A DNA stretch of 64,000 nucleotides from Cyclina sinensis (lineage: Eukaryota > Mollusca > Bivalvia > Venerida > Veneridae), in assembly GCA_012932295.1 (NCBI GenBank), contig JAAONU010000010.1:22752977-22816976 (forward strand). The letters are read 5' to 3'. Below are positions 24,577 to 34,678 of the stretch, one piece after another. Position 1 is the stretch's first letter. Each line of letters opens with the position of its first letter. Below the pieces are notes generated by a model, which worked only from the letters and a program-made list of their open reading frames with translations, did no database searches and was not told the DNA's origin. The translations under genes and the position numbers were made by a program.

Positions 24577-26508
24577 AAAAACTAAATGTATGGTATATCT
24601 TTGGTAAAAATATGCTGCAACAATAAAGTTTGAACACTTTCATGGTGTTAATTCGATAAAACTGATAGCCTGTTCTCTTCTAGCCACTGGTTAAAGCTAT
24701 CACATGTTAAAACATTGCTTAGTATATCAGCAATTATATAACTGTACATATCACATTTCAGAAGGAAGTATGTCTCTGACTCACATTCTACTAATTCTTG
24801 TGTACAGAAAATACAGTCAGTGCACATATGGTTCACTAAAGACATCACGGGAAAATGGCATTCAGACATCTGTTATAGTATTGAGATATTATGGATATAT
24901 AGCGAATTCAAAATCAGCAAAAATGCAAAATTTCTTGTCTCCTTTAATGCAAAGTGAAGTACAAAAAATTAAGTCAATATTTTGTCTTTTACAACAATTA
25001 AAACCTATTTCGTGGCAAATTTCTTGATGAGCATTACTATGGCAACAGGTTATGAAGATTTTTTTCTCTGATATAAAAGTAACTATGTTTCCTTGTTAAA
25101 CACAATTTTGACTGATAGCCAACATAATATTTACGAAAGATTTGATACATTGAAAATGTGTTATATTTTACAATGAAATGGCTAGAATTTACAGATAACC
25201 AATTCTTCCATATTAACTTATTGTCAACAGCGCCTACGATACAAAATGTCATCAATGCTTATTACATTATTTTTAAGAAAACCGAGTTTTGCACAGTCAT
25301 ATTCCTTTTAAACATGATATCATAACAAATATGTTCTATGTAGGAATCTGAAATCTTCAGACATTAATTCAGAGGTATCATTTGTTTGTAACAGATAATA
25401 AAGTAATTTCAATCTGTTCAGTCAATACTCTTTTCCTCATGACTTATGACATAATATTATATTCTTGATATAACAAAAAAAGCAAAAATACAGTTTATAT
25501 ATAGTATTTACTATTACAACAAAAATTCCCAATGACATAATGTATTTACATAAATATACGTTTTTCAAGGCAATGACATATATGTATTTACATGAATATA
25601 CGTTTTTCAAGGCTATGGCATATATGTATTTACATAAATATACGTTTTTCAAGGCTAACATCATTTTTTAAGTCACTTCTTTATTAGACTAGAATCAATT
25701 ATTTACAATTTCACATTCAAGTCTGCAATGTCTGGTTCCTACAACTCAACATTCAAGTCTCCAATGTCTAGTTCCTACAACTCCACATTCAAGTCTTTGA
25801 TGATTAGTTTCAGTATTTCATTAAAATTGTTCACTACTTCACATGTTTAAAAAATTCTTCATTACTTCAAATTAACTAATTTAGAAGTTTGTATTGTTTA
25901 CGCTTTCACCTTTCTATTGATACAATCATGACACATTCTCATATATGCCATATGTTTTGAGGATCTCTCAAGTGCTCTTTGTCATTCAAACAGTGAAACA
26001 GTTTGGTTCCAGCCAGGGTGTTATGCAGAAAGATTAATAATTAAGAAACGTATGTACTAAGGAACAAACCATTTCGTTTTCTAAACTAACACACTATTTT
26101 GATTGAAATTTTTGGATAGAAAAGACATCATTCATCATAATTTACTCATAAATTTGACTGACGTAAATAAGTAAATCTAGTAACATCAATTACTTAATTT
26201 CTTAAATACACAATTTATATTTTTTCTATCTTAGGTCATAATACTGTACTTATTTCTTGCAGAGTGATTCCAAGGTAAGGTTTCTTCTTCGTTTGCCAAA
26301 AATTACTTTTAAACCTTATTTCAAATACATGTACATGACAGTTACTCGTGCTTACTGATGTGTGACGCCCTGAACAGTTTATAGATTGTGTGGCTCTCTG
26401 CGACATTATGTGACCTCCTAGAAAATCTTCAGTATTACACTGGATGATAATTTTATAGCCGTTTCTCCCAACTTAGAAAAATATACAGGCACGAAAAGGT
26501 CGAAAATT
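24577..26508. other. No gene seen; two small tandem repeats
   Basis: A 42-bp unit (ATGTATTTACATAAATATACG...) repeats three times at 25540-25656. A 36-bp unit (TCAAGTCTGCAATGTCTGG...) repeats about 2.5 times at 25719-25800. Short ORFs on both strands do not look coding. Confidence 0.6.
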
Positions 26509-26606
26509 TTATTCACTAAGTTGACACAAGAGTTTGGCTCCTCTTGCAATAGAGTTGTCGTGTGGGGGGTGTAGATATACAGCTCCTAGATAGTTGGTAG
26601 ATTGTC
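26509..26606 (-). CDS. Terminal exon of a small minus-strand gene
   Basis: The acceptor CTTACTTTTTTAG is strong. After two bases, 31 codons read with LGAVYLHPPHDN and KLLCQL motifs, then TAA. AATAAA overlaps the stop (26508-26513), so the 3' UTR would be very short. The phase 1 entry matches the exon at 30789-30890. Function unknown. Confidence 0.5.
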
Positions 26607-27102
26607 CTAAAAAAGTAAGTACATTGTATAATATTCTCACAAAATCTTTTTTAATGGAATTAAACACAAAAAAGTATAGATAAAATCTGTGGATTAAAAC
26701 AATGCAATTTCAAACTGTGTCTGTCTTTAAAATGGAAACCTATCTCTTTGTTTCACAAGAATGAAGAAGTATAGTCACATTTGCAAAATAGTAATTTCAT
26801 ATATATGAATGTAATAGTAGTTAAGGAAAATTATTTTTAGTTTCTGGAATCAAAAATTTTATGAACCAAATTTTTCTTGTTCATAAGATATTCATACATA
26901 AAATGTTAGATTAGACATTAAACTTTAAACATGTTATTCATTCACACTAATTAAGGTAAACATAGGAACTTTTCCTCATCAAGAACAATATGCAATGCGG
27001 GAAAGAATGTGTACCTACTCTTGCAGATGTCTAACAAAGCGTTGCCATATTATCTGTGGGTTATAGTACTACATGCCAGGTTCCATGTGGACCATTGGTA
27101 GC

Positions 27103-27189
27103 TTAGCACTTTTTTCCGCAGGTAATGTATAAATCCTGTTCATAGTTTCCAGGCACCCACTTGGTTCGGTTTAAAATAAGTTTAACAGC
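27103..27189 (-). CDS. Possible alternative terminal exon
   Basis: Acceptor TTGACTGTTACAG opens phase 0 for 28 codons (RTKWVPGNYEQDLYITCGKK, one final Cys) and TAA. It looks protein-like, but its phase 0 entry does not match the phase 1 donor at 30789. It needs another exon or belongs to a different transcript. Confidence 0.35.
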   Translation of the reverse strand, partial: AVKLILNRTKWVPGNYEQDLYITCGKKC

Positions 27190-27550
27190 CTGTAACAGTC
27201 AAAGTTATATATCAGATGATCAACTGACCTGACCATCTTTCCTGAAACAGTAAAATAGTCCAATTATCTGAAAGAAACTGCAAACTTTGATAATGGTCCA
27301 CTGCCGAGCTCAAACCTATGGCATTAAATCAAGAGAAGTAACTGTAAGTAAACCATGGACCAACAAACCATCCTCTGGTATATTCAGTTGCATCAAAAAC
27401 TGGAGTACAAACTTATCAAACTAACTATCATTTTTAAGATAAAAGTTTAGGAATAAAACATTGAGAAAAAAACCACTCTGATTTTTAAAAAAGATTTGCT
27501 ACCTTGACTTTGCCTGACAAAACAAGAAAGACAATCACCATCAAGATATG

Positions 27551-27970
27551 CACAAGGGCGATCAGTGATCACATGTGTCGCCTGATGATAGCCAATTAAA
27601 CAGTAGTATTTAGAGGTGATTGGACAGTTTGTAGGCTCAAACGCATTTTTTTATTCAAGGGCCATAACTCAGCAGAACAATCCTGTAACAGTTCATTTAA
27701 ATTGCTTTAGCAGTATAAGAGAAGTAGTACGGACAAACTTTAAAAATAAAAGTAATTAAAGGGCCATAACTCTGACAAAAATCATTGAACTGGAAAATGC
27801 TGACGATATCCACAACTACACTCGGTACTGATCATTCCTGTAAAGTTTGGAAGAAATCGCACCAGTAGTTTCTGAGGACAAGTTTTGTGATGGACGGACA
27901 GGCAGACAGACGGACAGACAATGGAGAAGTGATCCCTATAAGTCGCCTCTACTTCGTTGAAGGCGACACA
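27551..27970 (+). repeat. Family B repeat, copy B1
   Basis: It starts CACAAGGGCGATCAGTGATCAC and contains AAGGGCCATAACTC blocks and a GACGGACAGGCAGACAG tract. It ends with a hairpin, GTCGCC...GGCGAC, and ACAAAA. The second copy is at 47121-48050 in the same orientation. Confidence 0.75.
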
Positions 27971-28319
27971 AAATGGAAACGAAAAGTAACAATTACTGTA
28001 TAATAATGAACAGATGTTAAAGATTACAGAACTGGCTATACAAGAAAATGACAATAATAATATGTAACAATACATAAACTCAACACCAGACTGCTAAGTA
28101 ACTCTGCAAATTTCAAACTTGAAACTGGCCATCTGTATGTAGACTTCCTTCTCGTCTTTTGATCACAGAGCACTTAGATGATTTATATGTGGAAAATACT
28201 TTGTAGTGTAACTCTGCAAGGTGCCAGTAAAAACTCCTGCAAGCAAAGATTTTTAACTGATTTATTTACACTTCAACACAAATAGAAAACAATTCTTGCA
28301 ACTTGTATTAATCCTTTAT

Positions 28320-28445
28320 AATGACAGCCTGCTGGGTTCAAACCAGTTCTCACATCAAAAGTGAAGAATGTAGACGACACTAGGGACGTCACTACCATCT
28401 GGATTTGAACCAGTGACTTGTCACTTGGTACTGTAGTATTGCATT
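28320..28445 (-). repeat. Possible degenerate SINE
   Basis: A minus-strand B-box-like GGTTCAAATCC (complement at 28402-28412) lies beside a plus-strand GTTCAAACC at 28338. No clear A box was found, so support is weak. Confidence 0.2.
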
Positions 28446-28974
28446 GAGATGCAACTTATTTACTCCTGCAATTTATATCTCAGTCAATTTTACTTCCATA
28501 AAATATGTGGACCCATAAAATATGTGGACTTTATCATGGAAAGTCAATGATCAAATTCCAAAGTTGATTTAAAGTTATTTACCAGGTAAAAGAGTAATTG
28601 TGGAGTTATTTTGAATGGCAGCTTTCTGTATATGACAAATTCTGTCTGATCTTCTGTATGTATTCTCATAAGCTAAGCCTTGGTAATAATTGGACTATAA
28701 ATAAGCCAGTCTGTTTGAATGATGGTCTTGAATAAGGTTTCCACAACAAAAACCTCTTTATTTGTGTTAAAATCATGTTATACAAAACACTGAAATTACT
28801 TCAATCTAGAATTCAGAACAAAATGTTCTATTTTTTACACCTTATTTATTATAAAGACCATTTTTAGATTGGCTTCATATCTGACAAGAAATTGGTAGAA
28901 CCGATGGATGATCCCCGAATAAATGCCAATTCCAAAAAGGCTATTGTTTAACATGTATTTTTTTTTAAAGTATG

Positions 28975-30735
28975 AAAAATAACAAAGGGCAATAACTCCT
29001 AAATTATGCAAAATAGAGTTACGGTCCTTGCACGCTGCATTTCTCCTCATAGAGATCTATCTACCAATAAAGTTTCATGTTAATATCTCTTATACTTTGT
29101 GAGATATGCCCCGGACAAAAATAAGTATGAGAAATTTCAAAAGACAACTAGATGTTTTTTGTAAAAAACGCATGTCTCCCCCCTGCAACCATTTGAAGGA
29201 AGGCCAAGGAAAAAATATTACCTTTCTGAAACACATGCCTCTGTCATTTATTATGGTATAAGAACATTATATATATACATATCATTATATCATTATATAT
29301 ATATACTATGAAGTTTGAAGGCTCTGGGCCTTGACCTTTGATGTACTGACCCCAAAATTAATAGGGTTCCTTCACTAAATAAGGGCAACCATCCTATGAA
29401 ATTTGAAGGCTCTTGGTGAAATAAAACTCCAGGAATTGAGCGGAAACGGTTTTCACTCATCGGGCCCCTGTGACCTTGACTTACTGACCCCAAAATCAAC
29501 AGGATTCTTCTACTCAATAAGGGCAACCATCCTATGAAGTCTGAAGACACTGAGTGGAATAGAACTCGAGTTATGGCGCAGAAACGGTTTTCTCACTTCA
29601 GGCCCATGTGACCTTGCCCTTTGACCTACCGACCCCAAAATCAATAGGGTTCTTTTACTCAATAAGTGCAATCATCCTATTAAATTTGAAGGCTCTGGGT
29701 GAAATAGAACTCCAGTTATTTAGCAGAAACGGTTTACACTCTTCGGGTCCCTGTGACCTTGACCTTTGACCTACTGACCCCAAAATCAAAAGGGTTCTTC
29801 TATTCAATAAGGGCAATCATCCTATGAAGACTGAAGGCTCTAGGTGAAATAGAACTCCAGTTATTGAGCGGAAACGGTTTACACTCCTTGGACCCCTGTG
29901 ACCTTGACCTTTGACCTAATTACCCAAAGGTCAATAGGGTTATTCTTCTCAATAAGGGCAATCATCTTGTGAAGTTTGAAGGCTCAGTGTGAAATAGAAC
30001 TCCATTTATTGAGCGGAAACGGTTTACACTCCTTGGACCCCTATGACCTTGACCTTTGACTTACCAACCCAAAAATCAATAGGGTTCTTCTACTTAACAA
30101 GAGCAATCATCCCATAAAGTTTGAAGGCTCTGGGTGAAACAGAAATCCAGTTATTGAGCAGAAACGGTTTTCACTCTTCGGGCCCCTGTGACCTTGACCT
30201 TTGACCTACTGACCCCAAAATCAATAGGGTCTTTCTACTTAAAAAGGGCAATTATTCTATGAAGATTGAAGGTTCTTGGTCAAACGGTACTCCAGTTATA
30301 GATCAGAAACGAAGTGTGACAGACGGACAGAAGGACAGACGGACAAGGCAATAACAGTATGTCTCCCCCAGAGGGGGGAGGTATAATAACTAAAAAATTA
30401 ATAAAGGAAGAGTTATGGTTCTTGTGCATTGCACTGCTCATCATTGAGATCTATCTACTTATAAAGTTTCATGCTGATAATTCTTATACTTTGTGAGATA
30501 TGCCCCAGACAAAATATAAGTATGAGAAATTTCAAAGGGCAATAACTCAAAAGTTAATAAAGCAAGAGTTATGGTTCTTGTGCATTGTACTGCTCCTTAA
30601 TGAGATCTAACTACCTAGAAGTTTGGTCTTGATATCTCTCTTAGTTTTTGTGTTATGCTCCGGACAAAATTATGACGGACGGACGGAAGGAAGGACAAAG
30701 CGACACCTATATGCTTGCCCTTCGGAGAGCATAAA
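28975..30735 (+). repeat. Family F tandem repeat, split by family C insertion
   Basis: ~155-bp units (AAGGGCAATAACTC... 'tttgtgagatatgccccggacaaa') occur at 28975-29140, and again from 30395 through a GACGGACGGACGGAAGG tract to the end hairpin CTTGCCCTTCGGAGAGCATAAAA. A different element separates the halves. Confidence 0.75.
29146..30389 (+). repeat. Family C repeat, copy C2, nested in family F
   Basis: It begins near ACTAGATGTTTTTTGTAAAAAACGC and ATGTCTCCCCCC, and ends TATGTCTCCCCCAGAGGGGGGAGGTATAATAACTA. The body is about seven ~145-bp units with TGACCTTGACCTTTGACC and 'gaccccaaaatcaataggg'. AACTA on both sides (about 29146-29150 and 30387-30391) may be a target duplication. Confidence 0.75.
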
Positions 30736-30788
30736 AGTTTACTACCATATATATACAGAATGTAAAGTATTAACAACTTTGTACTTAC

Positions 30789-30890
30789 CTGTTCTAGCAT
30801 GAAGATACATTGTTTTTACAGGTTCGCAGGATGAACATGCTGGACCCAGCTGTTGATATATGTACAGCGATATACTCATTCTGCCCCCAA
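30789..30890 (-). CDS. Exon of a small minus-strand gene (first coding exon?)
   Basis: Acceptor CCTATCCCTGTAG and donor ACAG|GTAAGT bound 33 codons, phase 1 to 1. An ATG at 30879 begins MSISLYIYQQLGPACSSCEP; a CxxC is visible. Joined to 26509-26606 it gives a 62-aa ORF from that ATG. No family was recognised. The reading may also continue from unseen upstream exons. Confidence 0.5.
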
Positions 30891-31424
30891 CTACAGGGAT
30901 AGGTTGGTGTGATTAGCTCACATAACAGTCATGTGTCTGTTAACGGAACTGTTTTACATGGCATCTAATGACCTCTTGTAGATTTACCAAATATGTCTGG
31001 AAAAAAAAAATGTATCAACAAATTTATTGCTACACTTCAATGTCTCTTTCCGTTTCAAGATTTACTGATAATATATAAAAAAATAATGCAATCAGCCCTG
31101 TATAAATTCTGCAATAATAAAGTTTAACTCTAAATTACTATTACTTAGTCTAGTTAACAGTTAAAACGAAACTGAAATCTAAGTAGGATTTGATTAAAGA
31201 ATACAAAAATGTGTATCTGTGCTTGAGGGGTAAACTATCTGACAAAAAACACTGAAGTTTGTAGCCTCAAAACATATCAGATATGAAGTCTCCAGTGACA
31301 TTTGATATTTCACTGAATGTGCCAGGAGTGGTTTGAACCCAATATGAAGTCATGCAATAATCCAAATAAAATGCTTAAAAACGTTTAAAAAACGTTTCAA
31401 TATGTTCAAACTTAAACTAGAACT

Positions 31425-33125
31425 ATCGCTGAATGCGATTCATACCCCCACCAATGTCCTTGACAGAAGACGACATGGAAAGGTGGTTAAGGGAATAACT
31501 TTAGTGGCACAACTACATATACATAAAAAGAAATTATCTCTGGTGAAAAAAACAAACAAATTGTACAGGTAATAGTATAAATATATATTGTCAAATCATG
31601 TTCGAAACAGTTACAAATAACCTTTCATTTTCGTGAATATCTGTTCTAGTTTCAGAAACATTTACATGTAAGTATTAATAGTTATATCAGAACATTTTCT
31701 AAAGCTAAAAGGGGCATAACTTGTGTCATAATTCAATGGAATTGTAGAATTTTCATCATCTGAGCTTGCTTGTAACCATTCATATAAATTTTAAGTTTAA
31801 AGTAAATATCTGTTCTGGTTTAAGAAATATTATAGTAAATAAATTTAAAGACATAAAAATGGACTTAACTTTGTCAAAATACAATTATACAAAGTTACCC
31901 CCCCCCCCCCCCACTTTTTTTAGTTATGAAACTTGACCTGCATATCGTACTTGCGACACTTCGTATATATTTGAAGTTTCAAATGATTATCTGTTCTAGT
32001 TTTAGAAATATTCAAGTACATGTTAAAATTTCAGAACATTTTTTAAGTCAATTTTTGACCTTCAAGTATGGCCTTGACCTTAATCTGGCACAAGGGTAAA
32101 ATGGGTTCTGCACATTGCCTAGTTGGGGTGAACATATGAGTCAAGTTTGAAGAAAATCCTTCCATTAGTATAGAATTTATAGAGCGGACACGACATATTG
32201 TCTAGTATTGATTGTAAGTAAATTAAAAGACTTAAAATGGGGCATAACTTTGTCAAAATGCAATACAGAGTTATGAAACTTGACCTGCATATCTTACTTG
32301 TGATACCTCATATATCTATTAAGTTTCAAGCAAATATCTGTGCTAGTTTCAGAAATATTCAAGTACATGTTAAAATTTAAGAACATTTTCTAAGTCAATT
32401 TTGACCTTCAAGTGTGACCTTGACCTTAAGCCGGCACAAAGGTAACATGGATTCTGCACATAACCTTGTTGAGTTGAACATATGAGTAAAGTTTGAAGAA
32501 AATTCTTCCATTAGTATAGGATTTATAGAGCGGACACGACATATTGTCTGATATTTGATTTTATGTAAATTTGAAGACTTAAAAAGGGGCATAACTTTGT
32601 CAAAATGCAATACAGAGTTATGAAGCTTGACCTGCATATCCTAATTGTGACACTTCATATATATTTTTAGTTTCAAGCAAATACATTTTCTAGTTTCAGA
32701 AATATTCAAATGCATGTTAAAATTTAAGAATATTTTCTAAGTCAATTTTTGACCTTCAAATGTGACCTTGACCTTAAGCCGTCAAAAGGGTAACATGAGT
32801 TCTGCACATCCCCTTGTTGAGGTGAACATTTGAGCCAAGATTAAAGAAAATCTTTCAATTAGTGTAGGACTTACAGAGCGGACACGACATAATGTCTAAT
32901 ATTTGATTATTTGATATTTGACCTTCAATTGTGACCTTGACCTTGAGCTGACACATGGGCAACATGCGTTCTGCACATCCCCTTGTTGAGGTGAACATTT
33001 CAGCCAAGTTTGAAGAAAATCCTTCAGTTGGTATAGGATTTATAGAGCAGACACGATAATGGAGACGGACGGACGGACGGACGGACGGACGTACCCACAT
33101 TAGGGTACTTGATGGGTAGTCCATA
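31425..33125 (+). repeat. Family E repeat with ~340-bp units
   Basis: Units contain 'gttatgaaacttgacctgcatatc', 'ttgaccttcaagtgtgaccttgacc' and 'atagagcggacacgac'. A (GGAC)n tract lies at 33063-33090 before the end, GTACCCACATTAGGGTAC, a hairpin. A related copy is at 49940-50690. Poly-C at 31901-31912. The minus ORFs at 32395-33124 are repeat translations. Confidence 0.75.
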
Positions 33126-33520
33126 TATGTAATTATTGGGTACCCATTGTTGGCTACTTAAAAGCGTTTGTTGGCTACATAAAAAGTGTTCTTAAAAATG
33201 CACTGTTGTTGGCTACTTCATTGGACACACAATGATGGGTACTTTTAAATAAAGATAATAAGAGTGCAAAATGCCACAAAATACGTCCGTCTGGAATACA
33301 TAGACTCGAGAAGGATATACTTTGTGTCTAAAATAGAGAGCAAACATGGCTTATTTGGCTAATCAACGATCCAAGGGCCATAATCCAGAAGTGTCTGGGG
33401 CTATTATGCTAGTTATCGATATGCCCATTTACCATTTGAAGTTAACCAGCGGACACTGCTGTGGTCTCCAACTGCTGGGGGTGTTCAAACAGTATGTTTC
33501 GTCCCCTCTTTAAACGGGTG
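33126..33520. other. Short 'gttggctac' tandem stretch, otherwise nothing seen
   Basis: GTTGGCTACTT recurs three times at 33150-33220, next to GGGTACCCATTG. No exon was recognised. Confidence 0.4.
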
Positions 33521-33522
33521 TA

Positions 33523-34130
33523 TAACAAGAGCTGTCAGTAGACAGTGCTCTCCACTATTCTCAGTGCTTGATAGTATATGTGTAAATATAAAGTACCTTT
33601 TAAACTTTTGATGATACAACATGCAGGCAAGAACTAAACCACAATTTTTCAGTCAAAATGAACAACAGAGATATGGAACTTAAAGAATGAGCTTAAATTA
33701 TGACCTTTAAGACAGGTGTTAAGTTTCAGGTTGATATATTTATCTGTTGCTGAGATACAACCTGAATGCAAAAACTAAACAAAGTCCATAAAGGGGGATA
33801 ATTCTATCAAAATGAATGACAGAGGTATGGAACTAGGTGAGCAAGCTTTAATGATTACACCAAACATGTGTGAAGTTTCAGATTGATAAGTTTAGTGGCT
33901 GCCAAGATACAACTTGCACGCAAAAAACTAAACCAAGTCCAAAAAGAGGGATAATTCAGTCAAAAATAATATCAGAGTTATTGGTATTGGTAAGTGAGCT
34001 TATAATATCTCTCCGAAGACGTGTGAAGTTTCAAGTGAACATCTTACGGGGTTGCCGAGATATAACTTGTGTCACGCCAATGCCGACACCAGGGTGAGTA
34101 AGTAAGCTCTTTTTATTCTTCAAATAGTCA
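33523..34130 (+). repeat. Family G repeat, copy G1
   Basis: It begins AACAAGAGCTGTCAGTAGACAGTG and ends 'gtcacgccaatgccgacacc' plus CTTCAAATAGTCA. Copy G2 at 34880-35520 has the same ends. Starts share 'agtgc(t/a)ctc..actattc', and the ends carry its inverse, GAATAGT. Confidence 0.7.
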
Positions 34131-34472
34131 TCATCAGAGATCAACAAAGATAGCTACCGCCTCATTTACAGGTTATGGGGTATAAACCTGACAGTTTACA
34201 TCTTCAGACTGTTGTTTGTAATTGAAGTAATCTACAGTACAGGTATACTGCAGGAATTTTGTAGACACAAAATAAGTTTTCTTATGTTTTATCAAAAAGT
34301 AAATTCACAATTTCTTTTACAATTTATTAGGTGAGCTGATCATTTATAAAGAAAAAAGCATGTACATAAATTTGTGCATGAACTCAGGTGAGAAAACAAA
34401 CCCAATAAATGCAAGTTGAATTATTCTGAAATCTCAATTCTAAACGTCATATCTAGGTCATATTTCTGAAGT

Positions 34473-34678
34473 CTACAGTTTGTTTTTTTTAATCAAATTC
34501 CAAACTTTTTTCTTAATTGTCTCCCACTGTCGCCTTTGGATTGACCCATTATTACTCCTGCTGAGTTCGATCGCCTTCATACACTCTCGTCGACCAGGAG
34601 TCACACCTGAATTTATGTTCAGCTGAAAGTACTCCTCAATTTCTTCCATTTCTGCCTGAGTCCAAGCTACCCTGGTGT
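34473..34678 (-). CDS. SANT/Myb-like terminal exon
   Basis: Acceptor CGTATTTTTGCAG. Two bases then 67 codons and TAG at 34473-34475. It carries AWTQAEMEEIEEYF, TPGRRECMKAIE and QWETIKKKVWNLIKKNK, the DNA-binding-like domain. An ATG upstream of the acceptor in the same frame is intronic. Confidence 0.7.

Noticed and set aside
24704..25255. ORFs of 72-107 aa on both strands
   Set aside because: AT-driven composition, overlapping on opposite strands, no splice or family support.
28174..28239. Minus exon candidate after acceptor CTTTGCTTGCAG (VFTGTLQSYTTKYFP)
   Set aside because: Good acceptor and matching phase with 30789, but the frame stops soon with no donor or polyadenylation support.
32395..33124. 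Minus ORFs with repeated VRPSVRPSV and LKVKVT segments
   Set aside because: They translate the (GGAC)n tract and family E units, the usual pattern of repeat-derived false genes.
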